Origin: Meridianimarinicoccus roseus
Lineage (GTDB): Bacteria; Pseudomonadota; Alphaproteobacteria; Rhodobacterales; Rhodobacteraceae
Assembly (NCBI RefSeq): GCF_003172915.1
Contig: NZ_QGKU01000026.1
Coordinates: 124,001-188,000, forward strand
DNA length: 64,000 nucleotides
Direction: 5' to 3'
A model generated the notes under the pieces. That model was not told where the DNA came from, ran no database searches, and saw only the letters and a program-made list of their open reading frames with translations. Shown one piece after another: positions 35,250 through 44,993 of the stretch (positions within the stretch are counted from its first letter, which is position 1; each line of letters starts with the position of its first letter). The position numbers were made by a program, and so were the translations under genes.

Positions 35250-36279
35250 GGATCGCATCGCCGCGCCGGTGCGCCCGCTGCGTCCGCAGGTGCGTACCGG
35301 GCCGCGCCCGGCAGATGCCCTGCCGCTTGCGGGCGGCTGGGCATGGTTCCGCAGAGTCGATCTGCTGCGCCGCGGTGCCGCTCCGGAAACCCTATCGCCG
35401 GATTCGCTCAGCCCGGCGGAACGGGACGCGTTGTGTCGGCCGCGCGCGCCGCTGCCGGGTCTGCCCGGCGACCGGCCCGCCTTGATGGGCATCGTCAATG
35501 TCACGCCGGACAGCTTTTCCGATGGCGGGCAGTTTTTCGATCCGGCGACAGCCTGCGCCCATGCCCGCGCGCTGCATCTGGCTGGGGCTGACATTCTTGA
35601 CATAGGGGGCGAGTCGACGCGCCCCGGTTCGGACGCGGTGCCCGCCGCGGAAGAAATCAATCGCACCGTTCCCGTCATCGCGGCCTTGCATGCGGCGGGC
35701 ATCGGCCCGGTGTCGATCGACACGCGCAAGGCGGATGTGGCGCAAGCGGCTTTGGCCGCCGGGGCGGCGATGGTCAACGACGTGGCCGCGCTGGGGTACG
35801 ATCCGCAGCTTGCCTTGCTGGTGGCAGCCTCCGGCGCGCCGGTCTGCTTGATGCATGCTCAGGGCGATCCCAAGACCATGCAGGACGCGCCGCGCTATGA
35901 CGACGTGACGCTGGACGTGTTTGACTGGCTGTCCGGGCGGGTCGCGGCGGCCGAGGCGCAGGGCATCGCGCGCGACAGGATCGTCCTCGACCCCGGTATC
36001 GGTTTCGGCAAGACGGTGGGCCACAACTTGCAGTTGTTGCGCGACATTGCCGTGTTTCATGCGCTTGGTTGCCAGATCCTGCTTGGCGTGTCGCGCAAAC
36101 GTTTCATTGGCGTGATCGGCGGCGGCGAAACCCCGCCCGAGCGGATGCCGGGGTCGATTGCCGTGGGCCTGCATGCTGTGGCACAAGGGGTACAAGTGCT
36201 GCGTGTGCATGACGTGGCCGAAACAAGACAGGCGCTTGGCCTGCAGATGGCTTTGGCCGCGCCAGGCGCGGCCCCGTGA
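35242..36279 (+). CDS. folP: Dihydropteroate synthase
   Basis: Condenses 6-hydroxymethyl-dihydropterin diphosphate with p-aminobenzoate to give dihydropteroate, the sulfonamide target. The 345-residue protein has the TIM-barrel motifs [17 protein letters not shown] (about residues 82-98), [17 protein letters not shown] (about 115-131), [22 protein letters not shown] and [17 protein letters not shown], then GVSRKRFIG. An N-terminal extension of about 75 residues precedes the barrel. It overlaps the end of folB by eight bases and is followed by glmM, the classical folP-glmM order. Confidence 0.96.
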   Translation: MTEDRIAAPVRPLRPQVRTGPRPADALPLAGGWAWFRRVDLLRRGAAPETLSPDSLSPAERDALCRPRAPLPGLPGDRPALMGIVNVTPDSFSDGGQFFDPATACAHARALHLAGADILDIGGESTRPGSDAVPAAEEINRTVPVIAALHAAGIGPVSIDTRKADVAQAALAAGAAMVNDVAALGYDPQLALLVAASGAPVCLMHAQGDPKTMQDAPRYDDVTLDVFDWLSGRVAAAEAQGIARDRIVLDPGIGFGKTVGHNLQLLRDIAVFHALGCQILLGVSRKRFIGVIGGGETPPERMPGSIAVGLHAVAQGVQVLRVHDVAETRQALGLQMALAAPGAAP

Positions 36280-36370
36280 TTGGCGCGGGCGCGTTTCTCC
36301 GCAAGCGTGGTCGGGCCCGGTGCACGGGCAACTGCGTGGGCGGAACAGACAGGCATTGGGGCGAAATGAC

Positions 36371-37732
36371 ATGACCAAGCGAACCCTTTTCGGCACCGAC
36401 GGCGTGCGCGGCCAGGCAAACAGCTACCCGATGACCGCCGAGATGGCGCTGAAGCTCGGTGCGGCGGCGGGGCGGTATTTCCGGCGTGACGGGGCCAACG
36501 GGCACCGGGTGGTGATCGGCAAGGACACCCGCCAGTCCGGCTACATGATCGAGAACGCGCTGACCGCGGGGCTGACCAGCACCGGCATGAACGTGCTTCT
36601 TCTGGGGCCGGTTCCGACACCGGCGGTCGGTTTCCTGACGACCTCCATGCGTGCCGATCTGGGGATCATGATTTCGGCCAGCCACAATCCAAGCACCGAC
36701 AACGGGATCAAGTTCTTCGGCCCTGACGGGTTCAAGCTGTCCGATGATGCCGAGACAGAGATCGAAGCGCTCGCTCTTGGCGGTGTGGAAGCGACTCGTC
36801 CCGAGAATATCGGTCGGGCCCGCCGCGTGGACGAGGGGCGGATGCGATATGTCGAATACGCCAAGACGACCTTTCCCCGATCCGTTCGCCTGTCGGGCCT
36901 TAAGATCGTGGTGGACTGCGCCCACGGTGCGGCCTATCGGGCGGCGCCGGAGATCCTGTGGGAACTTGGGGCTGAGGTCATCCCGCTGGGCGTCGATCCG
37001 AACGGGCGCAACATCAACGACGGGGTCGGATCGACCGCACCGCAGGCCGCTGCCGCGGCGGTCGTGGCGCAGGGCGCCGATCTGGGGATCTGCCTTGATG
37101 GCGATGCGGACCGGGTGATCCTGATCGACGAAAAGGGGCGCATCACCGACGGTGACCAACTGATGGGCCTTCTGGCCGCCCGATGGGCCGCACAGGGCCG
37201 TCTGGTCGGTGGCACGCTGGTTGCGACGGTCATGTCCAATCTGGGGCTGGAGCGGTTCCTTGAAGGACAGGGGCTTGTGCTTCTGCGCAGCAAGGTGGGT
37301 GACCGTTACGTGGTGGAGGACATGCGCCGGGGCGGGTTCAACCTTGGCGGCGAACAGTCCGGCCACATCGTGATGACCGACTACGCCACCACCGGCGACG
37401 GGATCATGGCGGCGTTGCAGTTCCTCGCTGCCATGGTGACGGTGGACCAGCCCGCCTCGAGCCTGCTTCAGGTTTTTGATCCGTGCCCGCAGCTTCTGCG
37501 CAACGTGCGCTATGCGGCCGGGTCCAACCCGCTTGCCGCGCCCGCCGTCATGGCCGCCATCGCCGAAGCGGAAGCGGCGTTGCAAGGGCAGGGGCGCCTT
37601 CTGATCCGCAAGTCCGGCACCGAACCGCTGATCCGTGTGATGGCCGAAGCCGAGGACGAGGGCCTGATGGACCGTGTCGTGCAGGACGTGGTGCGCGCTG
37701 TCGAGGCGTCGGTTCCTCAGTCGGCCGAATAA
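36371..37732 (+). CDS. glmM: Phosphoglucosamine mutase
   Basis: Converts glucosamine 6-phosphate to glucosamine 1-phosphate for UDP-GlcNAc, and so for peptidoglycan and lipopolysaccharide. The 453 residues begin [16 protein letters not shown]. They carry the phosphoserine loop [17 protein letters not shown] with Ser104, the metal-binding [13 protein letters not shown] near 240-250, GGEQSGHIV, and the C-terminal phosphate-binding [17 protein letters not shown] 36371 was chosen at the conserved N-terminus; the longer frame runs into folP. It is the last gene of folB-folP-glmM and is followed by two hairpins. Confidence 0.97.
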   Translation: MTKRTLFGTDGVRGQANSYPMTAEMALKLGAAAGRYFRRDGANGHRVVIGKDTRQSGYMIENALTAGLTSTGMNVLLLGPVPTPAVGFLTTSMRADLGIMISASHNPSTDNGIKFFGPDGFKLSDDAETEIEALALGGVEATRPENIGRARRVDEGRMRYVEYAKTTFPRSVRLSGLKIVVDCAHGAAYRAAPEILWELGAEVIPLGVDPNGRNINDGVGSTAPQAAAAAVVAQGADLGICLDGDADRVILIDEKGRITDGDQLMGLLAARWAAQGRLVGGTLVATVMSNLGLERFLEGQGLVLLRSKVGDRYVVEDMRRGGFNLGGEQSGHIVMTDYATTGDGIMAALQFLAAMVTVDQPASSLLQVFDPCPQLLRNVRYAAGSNPLAAPAVMAAIAEAEAALQGQGRLLIRKSGTEPLIRVMAEAEDEGLMDRVVQDVVRAVEASVPQSAE

Positions 37733-37748
37733 CGGTCCCGCAATGGCA

Positions 37749-37807
37749 AGGCCGGGCGCATCGCTGCACCCGGCCTCCTGTTTCTATGCCCCCGCTTTTC
37801 GGGGGCA
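37749..37807 (+). terminator. Two successive hairpins between convergent glmM and ilvC
   Basis: The first stem has eight pairs (37749-37756 with 37769-37776) and is followed by CCTGTTTC. The second has eight pairs (37787-37794 with 37800-37807, loop CTTTT). Neither has a clean T-run, but together they fill the 101-base gap between two genes facing each other and probably end transcription from both sides. Confidence 0.55.
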
Positions 37808-37833
37808 CGACGTATATGAGGGCGACCCTCTGC

Positions 37834-38946
<1,113 letters not shown>

Positions 38947-38991
38947 TTAAATGAGATAATCATTCGGTAGATGCTGAAATCAGGAACAATC

Positions 38992-39450
38992 ATGCAAGTA
39001 GACGATCAGGATAGGCGCCTGCTGCGACAGTATCAGGCTGATCCATCGCTGTCGGCGGCGGCGCTGGCCGAACGGGCAGGCATGACGCGGGCAAGCGCAT
39101 GGCGCAGGCTCGAGCGGATGCAGGCGGCGGGCATCATCACGGGCCTGCGCGGAGTGATCGACTGGCGCGCGCTTGGTTACGGTGTGGAGGTGTCCCTGCG
39201 CCTTACGTTGGACAAGTCGCAGGCCAGCGCCTTCGACACGGTGATCGCGCGGGCCCGCGACATTCCCGAAGTGATCGAGATTCAGACGTTTCTGGGCAGG
39301 GTCGATCTGCGTTTGTCGGTGATTGCGCGGGACATGCACCACTACCAGGAACTCTACAAGACACGGATCCTGACTCTGCCGCACATCGCCGAGATCGAGG
39401 CGCTGATGCAGGTCGCCACGATCAAGCAGGACGAAAGCCTGCCGCTTTGA
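38992..39450 (+). CDS. Lrp/AsnC family transcriptional regulator (first of a pair)
   Basis: A 152-residue regulator with an N-terminal winged helix-turn-helix (DRRLLRQYQADPSLSAAALAERAGMTRASAWRRLERMQAAGII) and a C-terminal RAM domain for amino-acid binding and oligomerisation (EVIEIQTFLGRVDLRLSVIARDMHHYQEL). ATG 38992 follows AGGAAC; an earlier ATG at 38971 adds seven residues without a better site. It is divergent from ilvC across an A+T-rich gap. Its stop overlaps the TTG start of a second Lrp gene by four bases, so the two are coexpressed and may form mixed oligomers. Confidence 0.9.
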   Translation: MQVDDQDRRLLRQYQADPSLSAAALAERAGMTRASAWRRLERMQAAGIITGLRGVIDWRALGYGVEVSLRLTLDKSQASAFDTVIARARDIPEVIEIQTFLGRVDLRLSVIARDMHHYQELYKTRILTLPHIAEIEALMQVATIKQDESLPL

Positions 39451-39905
39451 TCGATCTCGACGACACCGACCGTGCGCTGCTGCGGGCGCTGGCACAGGAC
39501 GCCGGGCAAAGCGCCGGTGCGCTGGCACGACGGTTGGGCCTGAGCCAGCCGACCGCCTGGCGGCGCATCAGGCGGCTCGAAGCCGCGGGCGTGCTGGCCG
39601 GGCGGCAGCTGGAACTGGACGCGGCGCGGCTTGGTTTCGGGGTCACCGTGTTCCTCGGGATCAAGCTGGCCGCGCGTGGCCGCGTCAGCCTTGAGGATTT
39701 CGAGCGCGCGATCACCGCGATCCCCGAAGTGCAGCAGGTGCATCACGTGCTGGGGCGCTATGACTACCGGCTGCGCGTTGTGGCGCGCGACCTGCCCGAT
39801 TTCGAACGGGTGCTGCGGCGCCGGATCATGACGCTGCCCGCTGTCGGCGAGGTGGAGGCGAACGTGCTTCTCAGCGAAGAACGGCTGCCAGGCCCGATCG
39901 GCTGA
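39447..39905 (+). CDS. Lrp/AsnC family transcriptional regulator (second of a pair)
   Basis: Also 152 residues, with the same plan as its neighbour: winged helix-turn-helix (DRALLRALAQDAGQSAGALARRLGLSQPTAWRRIRRLEAAGVLAGR) and RAM domain (EVQQVHHVLGRYDYRLRVVARDLPDFERVL). The two proteins are clear paralogues with modest identity. Translation starts at TTG 39447 within the stop codon of the first gene (TTGA). The longer upstream frame is a shadow of the first gene. The pair is unlikely to be siroheme decarboxylase subunits because both retain an ordinary DNA-binding recognition helix. Confidence 0.88.
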   Translation: MIDLDDTDRALLRALAQDAGQSAGALARRLGLSQPTAWRRIRRLEAAGVLAGRQLELDAARLGFGVTVFLGIKLAARGRVSLEDFERAITAIPEVQQVHHVLGRYDYRLRVVARDLPDFERVLRRRIMTLPAVGEVEANVLLSEERLPGPIG

Positions 39906-39920
39906 CGCGCCGGTGCGGGC

Positions 39921-41120
39921 TCAGGACCCGGCGCCAAGACCCAGTTGCATCAGGCTGCGGCGCAGCGGGGCCAGCCCGTGCAACGCCGCGATCCCGCCCC
40001 GTCTTGCGTCGCGCAAAGGACGCGGCACAAGCATGGAGGTGCGGTTCAGCAGGTCGATCCCGGCCACGCGCAGCGCGACATCCGGGCGCCGTGCCCGGCC
40101 ATAGGCCGCAAGCATCGCCCGGTCGCCAGGATCGCCCGCATCGGCGGCCATCCGCGACAGCGCCGCGATGTCGGCCAGCGACATGTTCAGGCCCTGCGCC
40201 CCGATGGGCGGGACGACATGAGCGGCCTCCGCCACCAGCGCCACCCGTTCACCGTGGAATCTGTCAGCGAGCTGACTGATGATCGGCCAGATCGTGCGGT
40301 GGCCGGTCAGCGTCAAAGGACCATAGATCGCACCCGACCGCGCCGTCGCGGCGGCGCTGAAGGCGGCCGGATCGAGCTTCATCAGGCGCTGCGCCTCGGG
40401 TCCGCGTTCCATCCAAACGACGGCGGAACATGGCTGGCCGTCCCTGTCAGGCAGCGGAACCAGCGTGAACGGGCCACCGGTGCGGTGGATCTCGGTCGAG
40501 ATGTTGCCGTGCGGGGCTTCATGCGTCACCGCGAAGGCCAGCGCCTTCTGGGCATAGCGCGTGGTTCGCACGCCGATGCGTGCCAGCCGACGCACTGTGG
40601 AATTGCGCCCGTCCGCCGCCACGACAAGGCGCGTGCGGATGCGGGTGCCGTCGGTCAGTCGCAGGCAGGCTTCGGACTGGCGGGTGAACATGTCGCCGAT
40701 GCCCACACCGACCGAGTGTGTCACCCGCTCCCGGCCAGCAAGGTCGGCCGAGAATTCGCGGCGCAAAAGCCAGTTAGGCAGGTTCCAGCCGAAAGGCAGC
40801 GTGCCAATGTCGTCGGATTTGAAATCGCGAGACAGGCGCGGCGCGGGAGTGGGCCCGCCCGCATCGACAATGCGCATCGTGTCCAGTCCGGTGGCATGGG
40901 GCGCCAGGCGATCCCACAGCCCGATCCTGTCGAGAAAGCTGCGCGAGGGTTGTAGCAGCGCGGTGGTTCGCAGGTCCGCATCCGGGTCGGCGTCATCAGT
41001 TACCGGCGGCACCGGATCGACGCAAAGCGTGCGCATCCCGGCATGGCCGAAAGCAGCGGCGGCGGCCATGCCGGACAGCCCACCACCGGCGACGACGACG
41101 TCGTAATCCGTGTCAGTCAT
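39921..41120 (-). CDS. UbiH/UbiF/VisC/COQ6 family FAD-dependent hydroxylase
   Basis: A 399-residue flavoprotein monooxygenase of the ubiquinone-synthesis group. The N-terminal FAD fold has YDVVVAGGGLSGMAAAAAFGHAG. The middle has RLVVAADGRNSTVRR, the DG motif that contacts FAD and NADPH, and the C-terminal part has ERVALVAEAAHVVPPIGAQGLNMSLADIAAL, close to the GDAAH-P-GGG motif but with Glu in place of Asp. UbiH, UbiI and UbiF paralogues cannot be told apart from sequence alone. It is convergent with the Lrp pair. Confidence 0.9.
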   Translation of the reverse strand: MTDTDYDVVVAGGGLSGMAAAAAFGHAGMRTLCVDPVPPVTDDADPDADLRTTALLQPSRSFLDRIGLWDRLAPHATGLDTMRIVDAGGPTPAPRLSRDFKSDDIGTLPFGWNLPNWLLRREFSADLAGRERVTHSVGVGIGDMFTRQSEACLRLTDGTRIRTRLVVAADGRNSTVRRLARIGVRTTRYAQKALAFAVTHEAPHGNISTEIHRTGGPFTLVPLPDRDGQPCSAVVWMERGPEAQRLMKLDPAAFSAAATARSGAIYGPLTLTGHRTIWPIISQLADRFHGERVALVAEAAHVVPPIGAQGLNMSLADIAALSRMAADAGDPGDRAMLAAYGRARRPDVALRVAGIDLLNRTSMLVPRPLRDARRGGIAALHGLAPLRRSLMQLGLGAGS

Positions 41121-41198
41121 ACCATTCCCTCAACAGTCTCACGCCGAGCAACCTAGCGTGCGGCGCGCTCCGGGCGAGGTGGCAAACTGCCCCGCCGC

Positions 41199-41420
41199 CT
41201 AGCCGCGGGAGATGAATATCAGCGCCACGAAGGCGCCCAGGACCAGGATCAGACCAGGCACGATCAGCCCGGCGAAGCCAAAGACCACGATGCTCAGGCC
41301 CCAAAGCACCAGCGCACCGAGCGCGAGCGCGAGCGCCAACAGTTCGGACCTATTCCAGCCGAAAAGAACGGGGGCGTCGCTGGGGTCTTCATGGTCATGG
41401 TTCTGGTCGGAGGGGGCCAT
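41199..41420 (-). CDS. Small two-helix membrane protein, unknown
   Basis: A 73-residue protein with an acidic, His-rich N-terminus (DQNHDHEDPSDAPV) and two hydrophobic segments (about residues 27-47 and 48-70) ending in FISRG. A good AAGGAG ribosome-binding site lies six bases before the ATG, supporting it as a real gene. No family is recognised. It lies between the UbiH-like gene and the HAD gene on the same strand and may be cotranscribed with them. Confidence 0.65.
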   Translation of the reverse strand: MAPSDQNHDHEDPSDAPVLFGWNRSELLALALALGALVLWGLSIVVFGFAGLIVPGLILVLGAFVALIFISRG

Positions 41421-41476
41421 CGGGGCTCCTTTCAGGGTTGCTCTGGAGTGCGGAAAATATGGGACTGGGCGGCGGG

Positions 41477-42133
41477 TCAGTCGGTGTCGCCGTCGAGAAC
41501 GGTGCGCAGGAACCCGTGCAGATCGTCGGTGTAGTGATGGATATGGTCCTGCGGATCGGGTTCGGGCGCGACATGCACCGTGCCCATCCCCAGTTCATGC
41601 GGAACGACGAGGTTGCGGGTGTCGTCTTCGAACATGACCGCGCCAGCGGGCTGCGTCCCATCCCGGTCGAGTATCCGGTGAAACGCTTCGGCGCGTGGCT
41701 TGGGATGATAGTCGGCGTGTTCGACCCCGTAGATGGCATCGAACACGCCGCTCAACCCGCGCGCGTCCAGCACCCGCTCGGCATAGGGGGCGGACCCGTT
41801 CGTATGGACGATCTTGCGCCCGGGCAGCGACGCGATGGCATCGCGTAGTGCCGGGTCGGGCTCCAGTCGGTCGAAACTGATGTCATGTACCTCGACCATG
41901 TACGGGTCCGGGTCCACGTCATGCACTTCCATCAGGCCGGCCAGCGTGGTGCCGTAGCGGCGCCAGTAGTCATGCCGAAGCGCGTCGGCCGCAGTGGCAT
42001 CCAGCTTGAGCGTGCGCATGATGTACTGGCTCATGCGGTCGCTGATCTGGTCGAACAGTTCGCTGTCGGGAGGGTAGAGCGTGTTGTCGAGATCGAACAC
42101 CCAGACGCGGCGGTGGCTCAGTCGCTGGGGCAT
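41477..42133 (-). CDS. HAD-family pyrimidine 5'-nucleotidase
   Basis: A 218-residue HAD hydrolase. Motif I is VFDLDNTLYPP near residues 12-22 with the nucleophilic Asp. Motif II/III features are KIVHTNGSAPYAERVLDARGL and a terminal FEDDTRNLVVPHELGM loop that binds magnesium. The wording is typical of the SDT1/pyrimidine 5'-nucleotidase group, which removes phosphate from UMP and CMP. AAGGAG lies before the ATG. It is divergent from the GntR gene, with a 75-base gap. Confidence 0.88.
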   Translation of the reverse strand: MPQRLSHRRVWVFDLDNTLYPPDSELFDQISDRMSQYIMRTLKLDATAADALRHDYWRRYGTTLAGLMEVHDVDPDPYMVEVHDISFDRLEPDPALRDAIASLPGRKIVHTNGSAPYAERVLDARGLSGVFDAIYGVEHADYHPKPRAEAFHRILDRDGTQPAGAVMFEDDTRNLVVPHELGMGTVHVAPEPDPQDHIHHYTDDLHGFLRTVLDGDTD

Positions 42134-42208
42134 GGCAACTCCTTGCGCATGGGATCCGCTTGCTTGCTGACTGCGCGAAGTATACCGTCGTATGCTAGGA
42201 GGAGCGCC

Positions 42209-42871
42209 ATGTCAGTCATCCGGCCCAGTCAGAAGGACGCCTACGAGTTGATCCTCGAAGCGATTGATGTCGGCATCTACCGTCCCGGCGACCGGCTGGT
42301 CGAGTCCGACCTGGCCGAGCGCTTCGGTGTGTCGCGCACCCCGATCCGGGAGGCGCTGCAACGGCTGGAAACCCAGGGCCTGCTGGCGCGCGACGGACGC
42401 AGCCTGATCGTGGCCTCGCTGGATCACAACCAGATGGCGGAGCTTTATGTCGTACGTGCCGAGCTTGAGGGACTGGCCGCGCGGCTGGCCGCGCAGCACG
42501 CCACTGCCGAGGAGATCCGCGTGCTGGGCGACATGGTGCGGAGCGACCACGCGCTGATGCACGATCCGGCCGCGCTGTCGCGGGCCAACCGGCGCTTCCA
42601 CAAGCAGATCCATCTTGCATCCCATAACCGATATCTGGTGCAGCAACTGGATCTTGTCCACCGTTCCATGGCGCTTTTGGCCTCCACTTCGCTGGCGGTG
42701 GAAGGCCGCGGCGAAACGGCGCTTCGGGAACATGCCGCCATCGTGGACGCGATCCGCGAGCGTAACGGGCTGGCTGCGCAGGAGGCCCTCAAAACGCACA
42801 TCTCACAGGCCTTCGTTACCCGGCTGCGCCACGATTCGAAGGATCTCGGAGAGGTGGACGCGGCAGAGTGA
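42209..42871 (+). CDS. GntR family transcriptional regulator, FadR-type (FCD domain)
   Basis: A 220-residue regulator with an N-terminal winged helix-turn-helix (GDRLVESDLAERFGVSRTPIREALQRLETQGLLARDGR) and a C-terminal all-helical FCD ligand-binding domain (YVVRAELEGLAARLAA, then NRRFHKQIHLASHN with a likely metal-binding His). An AGGAGGAG ribosome-binding site precedes ATG 42209. Just before it lies GTATACCGTCGTATGC (42179-42194), two related hexamers that could be an autoregulatory site. Its 3' end overlaps the opposite-strand glycosyltransferase gene by 69 bases. Effector unknown. Confidence 0.9.
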   Translation: MSVIRPSQKDAYELILEAIDVGIYRPGDRLVESDLAERFGVSRTPIREALQRLETQGLLARDGRSLIVASLDHNQMAELYVVRAELEGLAARLAAQHATAEEIRVLGDMVRSDHALMHDPAALSRANRRFHKQIHLASHNRYLVQQLDLVHRSMALLASTSLAVEGRGETALREHAAIVDAIRERNGLAAQEALKTHISQAFVTRLRHDSKDLGEVDAAE

Positions 42872-44890
42872 CCGCGGCGAGCGGGCCGTTGCCCCCGCGC
42901 TGCGATCTACCGGCAAGGCGCCGGGTCCGACTGCGCGGCCCGGCGCGGCCATCCCGATCTCGGGTTGTTCGGCAAGCTCCGGTGGAGCACCATCGGGGTC
43001 GGTCATGCCGTGATCGGTCTTGTCCCAGAAGAACGGCCGGTGAAGCATTTCGGCCAAGGCCTTTAGCGCGGCGATGGTCGAAAGCATGTAATAGAAGTTC
43101 AGCGTCAGCACCCAAGGCAGCATCCAGCGTCGCCCGGTGCGCCGCAGCGCCAGCGCGGCGAGCGTCAGGTTCACCGCCTCCGACAGCACCAGGAGCCCGG
43201 TTACCGCCACGATCCCGGCCCAGCCGATCACGCCCGCCAGCGGATGCGGCAGGCCGAAAGCGACCAGCCACCAGCTCCAGAGCACGGGTGCGGTGAGGGC
43301 CTGCAGCAACGTTGCCAGGAACATCACCTGGAAGCCCGCGAAACCGCGCGGCCCAAGGTCGCGCCACAGCCTGCGCGGCGCGCGCATGTGCGTCACGTAG
43401 GTCATCGCATAGCCCTTGAGCCATCGCGAACGCTGGCGGACCCAAGGCCACACTCTGCACGTGGCCTCTTCCAGAGTGGTCGTGTCGATCAGTTCGGTGC
43501 GGTAGCCGCGCCGTGCCAGCCGGATGCCGAGATCGGCGTCCTCGGTCACGTTGAACGCGTCCCAGCGCCCCAGAGCTTCCAAAAGCTCGCGCCGGAAGAA
43601 CAGCGTTGTGCCGCCCAACGGGATCGGCATGTCCATTCGCGCGACGCCGGGCAGGATCATTCCGAACCAGATCGCGTAGTCGATGGTGAAACAGCGCGAC
43701 ATCCAGTTCTGCCGCGCGTTGTAGAACGACAGGCGCCCCTGCAGGCAGGCTACATCTTCAGGGCTGGCGGCAAAGCGCGCGACGACCCGTGCGATCTGGT
43801 CGGGTTCGGGTTCGTCCTCGGCGTCGTAGACCCCGACGATGCTGCCCCGGCAATGGTCCAGCGCGTAGTTCATCGCGCGGGGCTTGGTGCGAACGCTGCC
43901 ACCGGGCACGACGATCACGCGGGTCGTGGACGGCAGTGCGGTTGCCGCAAGGCAGGCGCGAGTGACACCGTCGTCTGATTCGACCACGAGACAGATATCC
44001 AGCAGCGCGCGCGGGTACTTGAGCCGCGCCAGCCGCCGAAGCAGGTGACTTGCGATCCGCTCCTCACGGTAGAGCGGCACGAGAAGCGATACGACCGGCC
44101 GGGCATCTCGTGGCGGAGCGTGCAGCGGCACCACGCGTCCCGCGCGAACCCCTGCTTCTTTTTCGGCTGCGCGATCGGGGATCAGCGCGGTGTAGCAAGA
44201 CATCGCCTTCAGCAAGGTCAGCGCGGCCAGCGAGATAAGGGCGAGTGCCAAGACCAGGGTGAGCGTTGCTGCGGGGTGCAGCACCGCAGCGCAGCCCAGC
44301 AGCCCCAGTCCGGCAAGCGCGGCGTCGCGGAAACGGGCGCCCGGCCACGAACGGCAACTGTCTGCCGGGTCGAGGTGCAGTTCGCTGCGCGCCCGGATCT
44401 CGGCTGGGAAGGTATGGATCAGCGCCTCTTCGAATTGCGTTTCGGTGATGAGTGCCATCATCACGGTGCCGAACCGCGCTTCGAGTTGCGCCCGGTGGAC
44501 ATGGAACCGATCGGGATAGACGGTGGCCACGACGGTCGCCCCGCCGATACGCCGCCACGGCAGACAGCGTGTTCGCAGGCACTGGTCCAGCCCGGCTTCG
44601 TGCGCCAGCATTCCGTCGGGTGGGTCGGTCCCGAGATCAAGCCGCCGCGCCGCCCACTGCCGTTCGAGCGCGGCCAGGATCGCCTGTTCGCTCAGCCCGA
44701 TATCGCTTCGCAGCACGTCTCCAAGGCGTGCCTGCATCCCGCGCTGGCGTTTCAGGCAGGCGTCAAGCTGACGCCGTGTTACGAGACCCTCATCAGTCAG
44801 GATCTCGCCCAGCCGCCGCCGCGGCGCACTCGCGCGGGCGATGGCCGGGGCACGCGCCGCGGCGGCGATCGACAGGGGTATACGTTCCAT
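42803..44890 (-). CDS. c-di-GMP-receptor (MshEN) domain fused to a family 2 glycosyltransferase
   Basis: A 695-residue membrane protein. The N-terminus holds two 24-residue repeats of the MshEN c-di-GMP-binding motif (RLGxxL...LxxxLxxQ) at about residues 26-49 and 55-78, separated by the canonical five residues. After two helices near 190-230, the GT2 domain has VVSLLVPLYREERIA, ESDD, DAEDEPEPDQ, TEDADLG and QRSRWLKG, the D-D-D-QxxRW set of processive glycosyltransferases. Four more helices follow. This points to c-di-GMP-controlled synthesis or export of an extracellular polysaccharide. The product is unknown, and no bcs or other polysaccharide genes are adjacent. Confidence 0.9.
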   Translation of the reverse strand: MERIPLSIAAAARAPAIARASAPRRRLGEILTDEGLVTRRQLDACLKRQRGMQARLGDVLRSDIGLSEQAILAALERQWAARRLDLGTDPPDGMLAHEAGLDQCLRTRCLPWRRIGGATVVATVYPDRFHVHRAQLEARFGTVMMALITETQFEEALIHTFPAEIRARSELHLDPADSCRSWPGARFRDAALAGLGLLGCAAVLHPAATLTLVLALALISLAALTLLKAMSCYTALIPDRAAEKEAGVRAGRVVPLHAPPRDARPVVSLLVPLYREERIASHLLRRLARLKYPRALLDICLVVESDDGVTRACLAATALPSTTRVIVVPGGSVRTKPRAMNYALDHCRGSIVGVYDAEDEPEPDQIARVVARFAASPEDVACLQGRLSFYNARQNWMSRCFTIDYAIWFGMILPGVARMDMPIPLGGTTLFFRRELLEALGRWDAFNVTEDADLGIRLARRGYRTELIDTTTLEEATCRVWPWVRQRSRWLKGYAMTYVTHMRAPRRLWRDLGPRGFAGFQVMFLATLLQALTAPVLWSWWLVAFGLPHPLAGVIGWAGIVAVTGLLVLSEAVNLTLAALALRRTGRRWMLPWVLTLNFYYMLSTIAALKALAEMLHRPFFWDKTDHGMTDPDGAPPELAEQPEIGMAAPGRAVGPGALPVDRSAGATARSPRSLCRVHLSEILRIVAQPGNEGL

Positions 44891-44934
44891 GACGGGGCGG
44901 TTCCGGATCCGTGTCCGGACAGACTGCCCCTACT

Positions 44935-44953
44935 ATGGTTAACAGGGGTTTAC
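44935..44953 (-). promoter_or_regulatory. Predicted CtrA binding site upstream of the glycosyltransferase
   Basis: On the minus strand this reads GTAA-N7-TTAACCAT. It contains the 8-base CtrA motif TTAACCAT (44935-44942 complement) and matches the longer TTAA-N7-TTAA form with one mismatch in the distal half. It lies about 45 bases upstream of the start codon, where a promoter would be expected. CtrA is the master cell-cycle and motility regulator of alphaproteobacteria. Confidence 0.5.
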
Positions 44954-44993
44954 CGTGGTGCGGCTTGAGCGTGGCAGAGCCGCATCCAGCGGG

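Noticed and set aside
38992-39905. The Lrp pair as siroheme decarboxylase subunits (AhbA/AhbB, NirD/NirL-like)
   Set aside because: Both keep ordinary DNA-binding recognition helices and no haem-pathway genes are near; a regulator pair by ilvC is simpler.
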